Shown in pieces: positions 1 through 9,478 of a stretch of DNA of 40,518 nt; positions within the stretch are counted from its first letter, which is position 1, and every line of letters begins with the position of its first letter. The position numbers and the translations under genes were made by a program. The notes beneath the pieces are model-generated. The model had not been told where the DNA came from, made no database searches, and saw only the letters and a list, made by a program, of their open reading frames with translations. The stretch is from Chitinophagales bacterium (GTDB taxonomy: Bacteria > Bacteroidota > Bacteroidia > Chitinophagales > UBA2359): NCBI GenBank assembly GCA_020631035.1, contig JAHDIA010000003.1:1-40518 (forward strand), read 5' to 3'.

Positions 1-347
1 AAAATGATACTAGAGGCGCATACTTTCAAAGCAGTACCTAAAATGATTTTGGCATCGGCTACTGTTCCAGCCACCCCACCTTGTGAGATACGATGTATTC
101 CTAGCACTTGATTGGCTCTATTGAGGTACAAAACCTTAAATTCCTCAAAATACTCAACAGTTGATTTATTCCAAGTTCTCCAGAAAACCTCATAAGAATC
201 ACTACTGGATCGAATGGTGAGTCTATCTTCTTTTTTGATGGTAGCTGAGTAGCTTACTTGGATTTCTGCGACTTTGAAAGGAATGCCGACAAACTGTTCT
301 AAATAGATGGGAAAATCAATAAGGGTTTGCTTGGATTTAATTTCCAT
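1..347 (-). CDS. radC: RadC/JAB-domain protein, N-terminal part (C-terminus cut by window edge)
   Basis: Minus-strand reading from ATG at 347: MEIKSKQTLIDFPIYLEQFVGIPFKVAEIQVSYSATIKKEDRLTIRSSSDSYEVFWRTWNKSTVEYFEEFKVLYLNRANQVLGIHRISQGGVAGTVADAKIILGTALK; same protein as at the right end of the window. Confidence 0.85.
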   Translation of the reverse strand, partial: MEIKSKQTLIDFPIYLEQFVGIPFKVAEIQVSYSATIKKEDRLTIRSSSDSYEVFWRTWNKSTVEYFEEFKVLYLNRANQVLGIHRISQGGVAGTVADAKIILGTALKVCASSII

Positions 348-445
348 TGCTTAGTTGTTTTTTACACCTTGCCAGTCTGTCATTACACAGGCAAGGATAG
401 TTAATAATATTCCTTACCTGTAAGGTTGGATTTGTTTTTAGGGAA

Positions 446-1018
446 TTATCTCAATCGCTGAAAGACATAGCCATTTTCAGACCAGCATTCATTGATGAAT
501 AGGTCGTGAGCATAGGCTTTATAGTCTATATAAGCCTTGATACTTTCAGGACAATTGGGATAGCACATATCAAAATGTTCAACAGCGTAGTTTTTTTCAC
601 TAGCATATTTACCACAGTAAGCAGACTGATATTTACTAAAGAGCTTTGTGGTATCTTCTCGGTCAAGTTTGTAGCCGTGGTGGTCAATAAAGAGTAGAAA
701 AGCATTGGTTTCATCTTCTGATTGATCTTCCAACAGTTCACAGACCTCCCAAAAGGTGGCAGAGATTCCGTACCGATGGATAAAGATTTCAGGGATTTCC
801 TCCCAATCACAGAAATGCCATTCCTCCCTTTGCGGAGTACCCAATAAAGGATCGGTTTTATCCAAGCCTTTCAAATAGGATTGAATGGCAGTATAGAAGT
901 CGTCTTGATCCTCATAATCACTCAAACTGAACCATTTGCCGATGAGCTTACCTGCATTGTAACTGGCAAGACAGCCCACCCAAACCTTAGCTTCACTAAG
1001 GTCAAAATTTTCATTCAT
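446..1018 (-). CDS. ardA: Antirestriction protein ArdA-like
   Basis: 190 aa, acidic; N-terminus AKVWVGCLASYNAGKLIGKWFSL resembles the ArdA start (xVYVGxLxxYNxGxLxGxWxxL). Confidence 0.85.
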   Translation of the reverse strand: MNENFDLSEAKVWVGCLASYNAGKLIGKWFSLSDYEDQDDFYTAIQSYLKGLDKTDPLLGTPQREEWHFCDWEEIPEIFIHRYGISATFWEVCELLEDQSEDETNAFLLFIDHHGYKLDREDTTKLFSKYQSAYCGKYASEKNYAVEHFDMCYPNCPESIKAYIDYKAYAHDLFINECWSENGYVFQRLR

Positions 1019-1234
1019 AAGTCTTTGTGTGTTTTAATGATTGACTAAAATTGTATTTGCGTGAAAGAACAAAACCAAGCAAGGGTATTAAAGTCTTTAA
1101 TCCCTCACATTGGACAAAGAATATTAAACACAAAGCAGAAAATTTGTCAAGCAAAAAGTGGATTTTAGAGAGCATCAAAAAAGTAGGAACTGAAAGATTT
1201 TGTAATACAGGCAATCTTGAAAAATATATTAAAT

Positions 1235-1288
1235 ACAGCTTTTACTGTTTATACAGCAAATACAGTTTTTGCAGTAAAAGCATTATTA
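1235..1288 (+). repeat. 9-bp tandem repeat array, copy 1 (6 units)
   Basis: acagctttt actgtttat acagcaaat acagttttt gcagtaaaa gcattatta; no indels. Confidence 0.85.
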
Positions 1289-1330
1289 AAAGAGCCAATC
1301 TTTCTCGTTGAGATGCCTAATAAAACCTTT

Positions 1331-1411
1331 GCGTTAGGGATAGAAGTGGAAAACCCACAGCGAGGAACGAGCGAGGATTTGAAACGGATAGCCCGACCGA
1401 AGGGAACGCCC
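1331..1411 (+). other. Candidate structured/repeat element
   Basis: GCGTT...AACGC closing pair, GTGGAAAACCCAC hairpin, CCCGACCGAAGGG hairpin; GC-rich island in AT-rich intergenic DNA; strand uncertain. Confidence 0.4.
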
Positions 1412-1561
1412 AAATAAAATAATATTAAAGAAGATGTTGAAAGGGCAAGAGTTGGCTGTTAAATTGATAAAAGGGCATTACGCCTTTTGGATTGAATCTT
1501 GAATTTCGCTGAGTAGTTGCTCTGCAACAAATTGGTAAGCAAACCAAGCAAGATCATTTTT

Positions 1562-1873
1562 TTAATCGTTTGGTAGAGTGATTGCTAAACCTGTCTGCTT
1601 TTCATATTTCATTCGCAAATTTTCAATTTCTGCATAATTTTCATCAAAAAAGTGCTGTGTGTCTGAACAATAAACCATTCTATTTACCACACCAGATACG
1701 CAACCAAAAGTGGTGACATCTTTGAGATAATCAATAGGATCAAGTGCATTGAGTGCATCTTCGCTAACATAAGAGCGAATGTTTCTATCTGCCTGATTAG
1801 CATATCGAGCTAGAAGTTTTGTAAGCGGTGGCATTGTTAAGTTGCCAAGTAAACAGTTATGAGTCGGTTTCAT
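1562..1873 (-). CDS. Small plasmid protein, DUF7222-like
   Basis: ORF track runs to 2056 but a better start is ATG at 1873 (MKPTHNCLLGN...), since the upstream DNA matches the non-coding leader of the 25161 gene; CVSGVVNRMVYCSDTQHFFDENYAEIENL resembles the family core. Confidence 0.55.
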   Translation of the reverse strand: MKPTHNCLLGNLTMPPLTKLLARYANQADRNIRSYVSEDALNALDPIDYLKDVTTFGCVSGVVNRMVYCSDTQHFFDENYAEIENLRMKYEKQTGLAITLPND

Positions 1874-2369
1874 CGGAAAAAGGTTAAGAAATAAAACCAA
1901 TTTTTTAAGACTAGCCACAAACGTATTGTCAAAGGAGGAACTCGCAGAGACAAATCCTTGACAAGGCAAGTGTAGTAGGCTGGTAAGTCTTGATATGGTT
2001 TTATCTTTTCCTTTTTTGATGAGGCGATTCAAGTGATGATACTTGGCGATTTTCAATACATTGCTGATAAAAAGAAAAAGATTGCTAAGTGAGGCGTAGT
2101 TTATAAACTCAATCCACCTATTAGATTATGTAAATGCTATGGCTCTATTGAGGAGCAACTATAGTGGTGGTTATAGGGGTTTATTAGACAAAAAGGACAT
2201 TTTTAGAGGAAAAAATCAGGTGTAAATGCGTTATGGTATGAATTTTTCTTATATTTGAGAGTTAAAAGGAATTTAAAAGATGAATAGAGTAGGGGTGAGG
2301 AGTGTGGTGTTATTTGGTGGTAGTTAAATTTAATGACCGTTTTGTTTAACCAAAAGCCCTAAAGAAAAA

Positions 2370-2384
2370 TGCAATCAAATTGCA
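2370..2384 (+). promoter_or_regulatory. Perfect dyad operator candidate TGCAAT-CAA-ATTGCA
   Basis: 6+3+6 inverted repeat just upstream of TACCTTTG; a Fur-like gene lies in the downstream operon. Confidence 0.6.
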
Positions 2385-2396
2385 CCTTTTTTGTTG

Positions 2397-2404
2397 TACC
2401 TTTG
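2397..2404 (+). promoter_or_regulatory. Bacteroidota -7 promoter element TACCTTTG
   Basis: Matches TAnnTTTG, with TTGC 17 bp upstream overlapping the dyad. Confidence 0.6.
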
Positions 2405-2411
2405 CGTCTTC

Positions 2412-2750
2412 ATGAGATTAGCAATTCACATTTTCAACATCTATATACTTGCTTTATCGTTTGTCCCCTGTGGTGATAGTGGTGCTGGTATTGTGAAGAT
2501 AGCTAAACATTTCTTTGGAGTTGAGTATAAAGATATTTCAGACCATAACCAACATTCTGATGGTTGTGGTGATGATGTTTGTTCTCCTTTTTGTATTTGT
2601 GAGTGCTGTTCAACTACATTAGATATTCCAACCAAATCACTTATTATAGTAAAGTATCTACTTCCAATACCTACTAAGGTGCTTACCTCATTTTCTAATT
2701 TTATTTCTTCCTCTTTTCATCACTCTATTTGGCAACCACCAAAAATTTAA
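2412..2750 (+). CDS. Small secreted Cys/His protein, DUF6660-like, leading the metal efflux operon
   Basis: MRLAIHIFNIYILALSFVPCGD...HNQHSDGCGDDVCSPFCICECC; ATG at 2412 lies after the -7 element, so it is preferred over the ORF-track start. Confidence 0.65.
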   Translation: MRLAIHIFNIYILALSFVPCGDSGAGIVKIAKHFFGVEYKDISDHNQHSDGCGDDVCSPFCICECCSTTLDIPTKSLIIVKYLLPIPTKVLTSFSNFISSSFHHSIWQPPKI

Positions 2751-2824
2751 TTTACCAATTTTTGTAGGATACCTATGCCTACTCATATAATTCATATTTG
2801 GTTAAATTAAATTATAAGTAATCT

Positions 2825-5800
2825 ATGTTTGATAAGATTATCGCTTATTCTATTGAGAATAAGTTTATAATAGGGCTATTAACGCTTGCCCTAATTGTAT
2901 GGGGAGCATTCTCTCTACGTCAATTGCCCATAGATGCCGTACCTGATATCACCAATAATCAGATACAAATCATTACCATTTCGCCCACTTTGGCAACACT
3001 AGAAGTGGAGCAATTCATTACCACACCTGTTGAGTTGGCGTTGCAAAATATTCAACAACTCGTAGAGATACGTTCTATTTCTCGCTTTGGTTTGTCTGTT
3101 GTGACAGTAGTTTTTGAGGAAGATATGGACGTTTATCTAGCCCGCCAATTGGTAGGTGAATATTTAAAAGAAGCTGAAGATGATATTCCTGACGGTTTGG
3201 GAACACCTGAAATGGCTCCCATTTCTACGGGCTTGGGAGAGATTTATCAATATGTAATTCGACCAGAGAAGGGCTATGAGGATAAGTATTCTCCAATGGA
3301 ACTGCGGAGCATTCAGGATTGGATTGTCAAACGCCAATTGTCAGGTATCGAGGGAGTTGTCGAGATCAATACAATGGGCGGTTTTCTCAAACAATATGAA
3401 GTGGCAGTCGATCCCAATTTACTCAAGTCGGTAGGCATCAGTATTACCGATATTTTGACCGCTTTAGAAAATAGCAATGAAAATACAGGTGGTGCATATA
3501 TTGAGAAAAATCCGAATACTTATTATATCCGAACCAATGGCATCGCCCGTTCTTTGACCGACTTGGAAAATATTGTTGTGGATGTCCGCAATGGCAGACC
3601 AATTTTAGTTAAAGATGTCGCTACTGTTCAATTTGGCAAAGCCCCTCGATATGGTGCATTAGTACGGGATGGAGAAGAAGCCGTAGGCGGTCGGGTGATG
3701 ATGCTAAAAGGGGCAAACTCTGCGGCTGTAACTGAACGAGTAAAAGAACGGGTAAAGCAAATTAAAAAATCATTGCCCGAAGGCGTGATTATCGAGCCTT
3801 ACTTAGTCAGAGATAAACTGGTTTCTACGGCAATTGGAACGGTCAAAACCAATCTCCTTGAAGGGGGCTTGATTGTTATTTTCATTTTGGTGCTGATGCT
3901 CGGCAATTGGAGAGCAGGGCTTATAGTGGCTTCGGTCATTCCACTTTCTATGTTATTTGCTGTTTCTATGATGAATATGCTGGGCATATCCGCCAATCTA
4001 ATGAGTTTGGGAGCAATTGATTTTGGTCTAATAGTAGATGGTGCAGTTATTATTGTAGAGGCAATAGTTCACCGATTACAGGTCAATTTTGCGGGTCAAA
4101 AATTGACAATTGCCCAAATGAATAATGAAGTCAAAACGGCTGCCCAAAAAATTCGTAGTTCAGCAGCTTTTGGGGAAATAATTATTCTAATGGTTTATAT
4201 TCCAATTCTTGCTTTGGTCGGTATTGAGGGCAAAATGTTCAAACCAATGGCACAAACAGTAATGCTGGCAATCGGGGGTGCTTTAATCCTTTCTCTGACC
4301 TATATACCAATGATGTCTGCCCTGTTTCTCAATAAAAAGATTACCAATAAGAAAACAATTGCTGACCGTATCATTGCTTTTTTCCAAAGACTTTACACAC
4401 CCGTTTTGAATTTGGCTTTACGATTCAAAGCGTTTTTTGTTTTGGTAACAATTATTTTGTTTACCATTAGCTTGTTTGTATTCAGTCGAATGGGGGGGGA
4501 GTTTATACCAACATTGGAAGAAGGTGATTTAGCTATGCAGCAAATTTTACCTGCTGGTACTTCACTTTCCCAAAGTGTTGAAATCGCATCCATTATTCAG
4601 AAAAAACTACTTAAAGATTTTCCTGAAATAGAGGATGTGGTCGTCAATATCGGTGCAGCCGAAATTCCTACTGACCCTATGCCCGTTGAGATTGGCGATT
4701 ATGTTTTAGTAATGAAACCTAAAAGTGAATGGACATCTGCAAGTAGTCGAAAGGAGATGTTTGAAAAAATTGAAAAATCGTTGAGTGTTATTCCTGGAGT
4801 CGGTTACGAATTTTCCCAACCTATCCAGTTACGTTTTAATGAACTAATGACAGGTTCAAAAGCAGACATTGCTATTAAGTTGTACGGAGAGGATTTAGAT
4901 TTGCTCTATAATAAAGCCAAAGAAGCCGAAAGTATTATTACAAAAATTGGCGGTGTGGGAACGGTCAATGTGGAGCAAACTATCGGGATGCCGCAAATTA
5001 TTATCAATTTCAAATATGATAAAATGGCGCAGTATGGTTTGCAGGTCAAAGAGGTCAATCAAGTGGTCAGAAGTGCCTTCGCAGGTGAAAGTGCAGGGGT
5101 GATTTATGAGGGCGAAAAGCGTTTTGATTTGGTAGTACGGTTGGACGAAAAATACCGCAATGGCATAGCTGATGTGCAAAACCTCTACATCACTTTAGAT
5201 AATGGAGCGCAAGTACCTTTACAAACAGTCGCTAATGTAGAACTAATAGACGCACCTATGCAAATTTCTAGAGAGAATACAAACCGCCGAATAGTAATTG
5301 GGGCTAATGTGGGTGATACAGATGTAGAAACATTGGTCAGCAAAATTCAAAAAGAATTAGATTTAAAAATAGAAATCCCTGCTGGCTATTACTTCACTTA
5401 CGGTGGTCAGTTTGAAAACCTGCAAGCTGCCAATGCTCGTTTAATGGTAGCTGTACCAATTGCCCTTGCACTGATATTTATTATGCTCTACTTCACCTTT
5501 GGCAGTATCTCACAGGCTCTTTTGATTTTTACAGCTATTCCACTTTCCGCTATTGGTGGTATCTGGGCTTTGGAGCTTCGAGGAATGCCGTTTAGTATTT
5601 CCGCAGGTATTGGTTTTATCGCACTTTTTGGTGTAGCAGTTCTAAATGGAATTGTCCTCATTGGTTATTTTAATCAATTAAAAAAGGAAGGTGTTACCAA
5701 TATCAGGGAGCGCATCATCAAAGGTACAAGTGTTCGTTTGCGTCCTGTTTTATTAACAGCTTCGGTCGCTTCATTAGGCTTTTTGCCAATGGCTCTTTCT

Positions 5801-7132
5801 ACTTCTGGTGGTGCAGAAGTGCAACGACCTCTGGCAACGGTTGTGATTGGCGGATTGATAACAGCCACCTTTTTAACCTTAGTCGTACTCCCGATTTTAT
5901 ATAGCTGGCTGGCGAAATGGCAGGAGCGCAAGGGAGGACGGACAACAACTGCAAGTGCATCTCTAATCATTCTGCCTTTACTATTTTTCAGTCTGTCTGT
6001 CGAAGCACAACAACGACCCGTAACAATGGATGAAGCAGTAGAAATGGCTGTCCAAAATCACCCTGTCATTCGAGCAACAGATTTACAAATTCAGCAAAGT
6101 GAAAGTTTAAAAGACTTGCCTTACTCACTTGGAGATACAGAAATCAGCTATCAGGGTGATGGGCTATTTAGAGAAAACGGACAACGGGTTAATCAAATCG
6201 GAGTAGTACAAAACATTCCCAACCCTGCATCAGTCAAAGCACAAAATGTTTTGCAAAATGAAATTGTTAAACAAAGCTATTTGGGTAAGGAACTGACCAA
6301 AAGAGAATTGATTTTAGAGGTCAAGCAAACCTATCTCGATTTACAGCAACGTAAGGAATTACGGCAAATCTACAAACAATTGTTACAGACCTACGAACAG
6401 TATCTCCAAATGGCAACAGTACGGGTAGATATTGGTGCAGCTAATAATATTGAAAAACTGACTATTCAATCCGCTTTGAGTGAATATCGCTTATTGCTTA
6501 ATCAATCCATTTTGGAAATTGAAAATCTGGAAAAACAATTAGTCAATCTTTTAAATACAGACCAGTCCGTTACTTCAACAGACAGCTTGACAATGATGGC
6601 TTTTGAATCAAGGGATAGCCTGAACAATTTACAGATACAAATTGCCAGTCAGGATATTTTAATTGAACAGGCAAATATTGAACTATTGAAAACAGATTTA
6701 AAACCTGATTTTAATATTGGTTACTCAACCCAAAATTACTTTGAGGGCGGTTGGCTTCACGGTTTACAGGCAGGAATAGATATTCCTCTTTTTAAGAAGC
6801 AAAACAAACAAAAAGTGAAAGCTCAAAAATTACAAATTGAGGTAGCCCAAATCAAACTTGATGTAAAAAAACAAAGGCTCAACCAAGAGTTATTGGCAAT
6901 CGAAAATGTCATTTATTTGTACAATTCTGGTGTAAATCATTATCAGGAACAACTGGAAAATATCAATCCTGAAATCATACGAATATCCAAACTCAATTAT
7001 GAAGCTGGGGAAATCTCCTACCTCGAATTGCTGAATACCTTAAATATTTCTTCCAAAAATCAAATTAGTTATTTGGAGCAGGTGTTAGCATACAATAAAG
7101 CGGTAGTGCTTCACCAATTTTTTACAAACTAA
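2825..7132 (+). CDS. CusA/CzcA-family heavy-metal RND pump fused to a TolC-like domain
   Basis: 1435 aa; GAIDFGLIVDGAVIIVEA HME-RND motif; C-terminus RPVTMDEAVEMAVQNHPVIRATDLQIQQSES is TolC-like. Confidence 0.93.
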   Translation: MFDKIIAYSIENKFIIGLLTLALIVWGAFSLRQLPIDAVPDITNNQIQIITISPTLATLEVEQFITTPVELALQNIQQLVEIRSISRFGLSVVTVVFEEDMDVYLARQLVGEYLKEAEDDIPDGLGTPEMAPISTGLGEIYQYVIRPEKGYEDKYSPMELRSIQDWIVKRQLSGIEGVVEINTMGGFLKQYEVAVDPNLLKSVGISITDILTALENSNENTGGAYIEKNPNTYYIRTNGIARSLTDLENIVVDVRNGRPILVKDVATVQFGKAPRYGALVRDGEEAVGGRVMMLKGANSAAVTERVKERVKQIKKSLPEGVIIEPYLVRDKLVSTAIGTVKTNLLEGGLIVIFILVLMLGNWRAGLIVASVIPLSMLFAVSMMNMLGISANLMSLGAIDFGLIVDGAVIIVEAIVHRLQVNFAGQKLTIAQMNNEVKTAAQKIRSSAAFGEIIILMVYIPILALVGIEGKMFKPMAQTVMLAIGGALILSLTYIPMMSALFLNKKITNKKTIADRIIAFFQRLYTPVLNLALRFKAFFVLVTIILFTISLFVFSRMGGEFIPTLEEGDLAMQQILPAGTSLSQSVEIASIIQKKLLKDFPEIEDVVVNIGAAEIPTDPMPVEIGDYVLVMKPKSEWTSASSRKEMFEKIEKSLSVIPGVGYEFSQPIQLRFNELMTGSKADIAIKLYGEDLDLLYNKAKEAESIITKIGGVGTVNVEQTIGMPQIIINFKYDKMAQYGLQVKEVNQVVRSAFAGESAGVIYEGEKRFDLVVRLDEKYRNGIADVQNLYITLDNGAQVPLQTVANVELIDAPMQISRENTNRRIVIGANVGDTDVETLVSKIQKELDLKIEIPAGYYFTYGGQFENLQAANARLMVAVPIALALIFIMLYFTFGSISQALLIFTAIPLSAIGGIWALELRGMPFSISAGIGFIALFGVAVLNGIVLIGYFNQLKKEGVTNIRERIIKGTSVRLRPVLLTASVASLGFLPMALSTSGGAEVQRPLATVVIGGLITATFLTLVVLPILYSWLAKWQERKGGRTTTASASLIILPLLFFSLSVEAQQRPVTMDEAVEMAVQNHPVIRATDLQIQQSESLKDLPYSLGDTEISYQGDGLFRENGQRVNQIGVVQNIPNPASVKAQNVLQNEIVKQSYLGKELTKRELILEVKQTYLDLQQRKELRQIYKQLLQTYEQYLQMATVRVDIGAANNIEKLTIQSALSEYRLLLNQSILEIENLEKQLVNLLNTDQSVTSTDSLTMMAFESRDSLNNLQIQIASQDILIEQANIELLKTDLKPDFNIGYSTQNYFEGGWLHGLQAGIDIPLFKKQNKQKVKAQKLQIEVAQIKLDVKKQRLNQELLAIENVIYLYNSGVNHYQEQLENINPEIIRISKLNYEAGEISYLELLNTLNISSKNQISYLEQVLAYNKAVVLHQFFTN

Positions 7133-7146
7133 CAACCGATCATAAA

Positions 7147-8385
7147 ATGAAAAAGATCAAATCATATATCATCTTGTTTTTTAGTGTAGCACTAATTTCC
7201 ACCTTTCTTGCTTGTGGTCACAGTCACTCTGATGGACACAATCACAACCATTCACACGGAAATGAACAGCATAGTGAAGGCGATGGTCATGGACACGGAC
7301 ATGGCGAAGAACACGAAGAAGGAGAAATTCATCTAACTAAAGAGCAAATTGAAACCATGAAAATTCAGTTTGGCGATTTCTCCCAAGTTAAAATAAATGA
7401 CTTTGTTAAAGCAACAGGAACACTTGACTTACCACCTAATGCCTATGCTTCAGTAAGTGCAAGAGCAGATGGATTTATAAAAGGAAGTAAAAAATATGTA
7501 GATGGTAACTATATTAAGGAAGGGGCAATTATTGGTTATCTAGAAAATCCTGAATTTATTCAAAAACAACAAAACTACCTTGAAGTACAATCAGAGCTAG
7601 CTTTTTTAAATCAAGAATTAGCTCGACAGCAAAAATTGGTAACTGCGAATGCAGGAGTGGAAAAGAATCTGCAAAAATTGCAATCAGAAGTGAATGTAAA
7701 AACAGTTACACTAAAAGGTATAGCCAAACAATTAGCTTATCTCGGCTTCAATACTACTAATTTGACACCTGATAATATCACCGAACGCATTGTTATTATT
7801 TCGCCCGTGTCTGGTTATATTACATCTGTAAGTATGCACAATGGAATGTATGTTACACCACAAATAGAACTAATCGAAATAGTCAATGAAAACCATCTGC
7901 ATTTAGAATTAGACATATTTGAAAAAGACATTGCCATTATCAAAGAAGGTCAGAGAATAAGCTATAATGTTCCTGCAATGAGTAATGATGTTTATGAAGG
8001 AGAAGTTCATATTGTTGGTAAAGAATTCAATACCGAAAATAAAACCGTTCGTATTTACGGGCATTTAGGAAAAGAGCGTCCAAAATTTATTAAAGACCTT
8101 TTTGTTGAAGCTAAAATTTGGTTGAATGACCAAACTGTTCAGGCACTTCCAGAAAAAGTAATTATCAAAGATGGGACTTTCTCTTATATTTATGTTGCTA
8201 ATGACCAAGTTAATAATGATGAGTTGAAATTTGAGGCAATCAGAGTGCTAGAAGGTACAACTGATAATGGTTTTACTTCTGTAAAATTGATTGACACAAT
8301 ACCTGACGGGATGAAAATCGTGACTAAGGGAGCATATTATGTTTTTGCTCAATCGAAGGCTGGAGAGTTATCACATGAACATTAA
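7147..8385 (+). CDS. Efflux RND periplasmic adaptor subunit (CusB/CzcB type), His-rich lipoprotein-like N-terminus
   Basis: FLACGHSHSDGHNHNHSHG... followed by hairpin/lipoyl and beta-barrel adaptor features. Confidence 0.9.
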   Translation: MKKIKSYIILFFSVALISTFLACGHSHSDGHNHNHSHGNEQHSEGDGHGHGHGEEHEEGEIHLTKEQIETMKIQFGDFSQVKINDFVKATGTLDLPPNAYASVSARADGFIKGSKKYVDGNYIKEGAIIGYLENPEFIQKQQNYLEVQSELAFLNQELARQQKLVTANAGVEKNLQKLQSEVNVKTVTLKGIAKQLAYLGFNTTNLTPDNITERIVIISPVSGYITSVSMHNGMYVTPQIELIEIVNENHLHLELDIFEKDIAIIKEGQRISYNVPAMSNDVYEGEVHIVGKEFNTENKTVRIYGHLGKERPKFIKDLFVEAKIWLNDQTVQALPEKVIIKDGTFSYIYVANDQVNNDELKFEAIRVLEGTTDNGFTSVKLIDTIPDGMKIVTKGAYYVFAQSKAGELSHEH

Positions 8386-8400
8386 TAAACCTTTTTTACA

Positions 8401-8814
8401 ATGGAGAAAGCACATAAAATTTTAGAACAAAAAGCTGTCCGAATCACACCAATGCGACAGATTATATTGGAATACTTCTTACAAAACAATGGAACATTCG
8501 GTTTGATAGAATTAGAAAATACTTTTCCAAAATCTGATAGAATCACCATATATCGAACCCTTAAAACATTTGAGGAAAAAAGTATTTTACATGGGATCAA
8601 GAATGGAACAGGAGAAGTGAAATATGCGTTATGTGACGAACATTGCACACCAATTCACCATATTGACAAACATCCGCATTTCCAATGTGAACAATGCAAA
8701 AAGATAACCTGTATTAATAGTTTGGTCATTCCAGAAATGGAACTTCCTAAAGGTTATATTCAAAAAGAAATGACTATCCTGATAAAAGGTATATGCCCTG
8801 ATTGTCAGGAATAA
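8401..8814 (+). CDS. Fur-family transcriptional regulator
   Basis: RITPMRQIILEYFLQN...SDRITIYRTLKTFEEKSILHGI...HHIDKHPHFQCEQCKKITC...GICPDC. Confidence 0.9.
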   Translation: MEKAHKILEQKAVRITPMRQIILEYFLQNNGTFGLIELENTFPKSDRITIYRTLKTFEEKSILHGIKNGTGEVKYALCDEHCTPIHHIDKHPHFQCEQCKKITCINSLVIPEMELPKGYIQKEMTILIKGICPDCQE

Positions 8815-8864
8815 GTTTGCAATTTCATTGCATTGATAATCCCGTTAATTTTATAGAAAAAACA

Positions 8865-9461
8865 ATGAAAACAGGAGTCTATTTATTCTTTTTTTTACTG
8901 GTTTATTTCTTCTTTGTTTTTTTTCTAAGATCTTATCTGCTGTGGAAAAGAACAGGGATAAACCCTTTGACCTTCAATACATCAGATGATGCTCATAGCT
9001 ATAATGGGAAGGTGTTTGCCTTCATTTCCTTGTTGGAATTTGTAGTGGTACTCATTTATGCCTTTAAAAACGAATGGTATCAATACCTCTTGCCATTTTG
9101 GTATCTGGAACATGATTATTTGAAATATATCGGTTGGGGCTTATTAGTACTATCTCTCATTTTGGTTTGGGTGGCTCAATCTCAAATGGCAAATTCTTGG
9201 CGCGTTGGCATTGATGAGAATAACAAAACTGAACTCATAACAAATGGCTTGTTTTCCATTTCGAGAAATCCTGTTTTTCTAGGTATTATGATTGCCAATA
9301 TTGGTCTGTTTTTTATCATTCCGAATGCGTTTACTCTGCTTATCATTTCGCTTTCAACAACTAGTATCAATACACAAATAAGATTAGAGGAAGACTTTTT
9401 AAAGAGTAGCCACGGAGAAGTCTATCGAGACTATCTAAAACGTGTTAGACGGTGGCTATAA
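8865..9461 (+). CDS. Membrane isoprenylcysteine carboxyl methyltransferase-like protein
   Basis: Multi-TM; WRVGIDENNKTELITNGLFSISRNPVFLGIMI; ATG at 8865 is in frame and preferred over 8802. Confidence 0.75.
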   Translation: MKTGVYLFFFLLVYFFFVFFLRSYLLWKRTGINPLTFNTSDDAHSYNGKVFAFISLLEFVVVLIYAFKNEWYQYLLPFWYLEHDYLKYIGWGLLVLSLILVWVAQSQMANSWRVGIDENNKTELITNGLFSISRNPVFLGIMIANIGLFFIIPNAFTLLIISLSTTSINTQIRLEEDFLKSSHGEVYRDYLKRVRRWL

Positions 9462-9478
9462 TTTGTTAATTTTATAAA

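Noticed and set aside
1-277. Terminal similarity taken as simple proof of a closed circle
   Set aside because: Mismatches are concentrated at third codon positions, so the two ends are diverged homologs; circularity stays plausible but unproven.
1217-1417. Plus-strand ORF of 66 aa
   Set aside because: Its first third is the 9-bp repeat array and the rest is the GC-rich structured element; not treated as a gene.
3799-5970. Several antisense ORFs within the RND pump gene
   Set aside because: Fully overlap a strongly supported CDS and show no recognisable protein features; same judgement for antisense ORFs in the RM, T4CP and ATPase genes.
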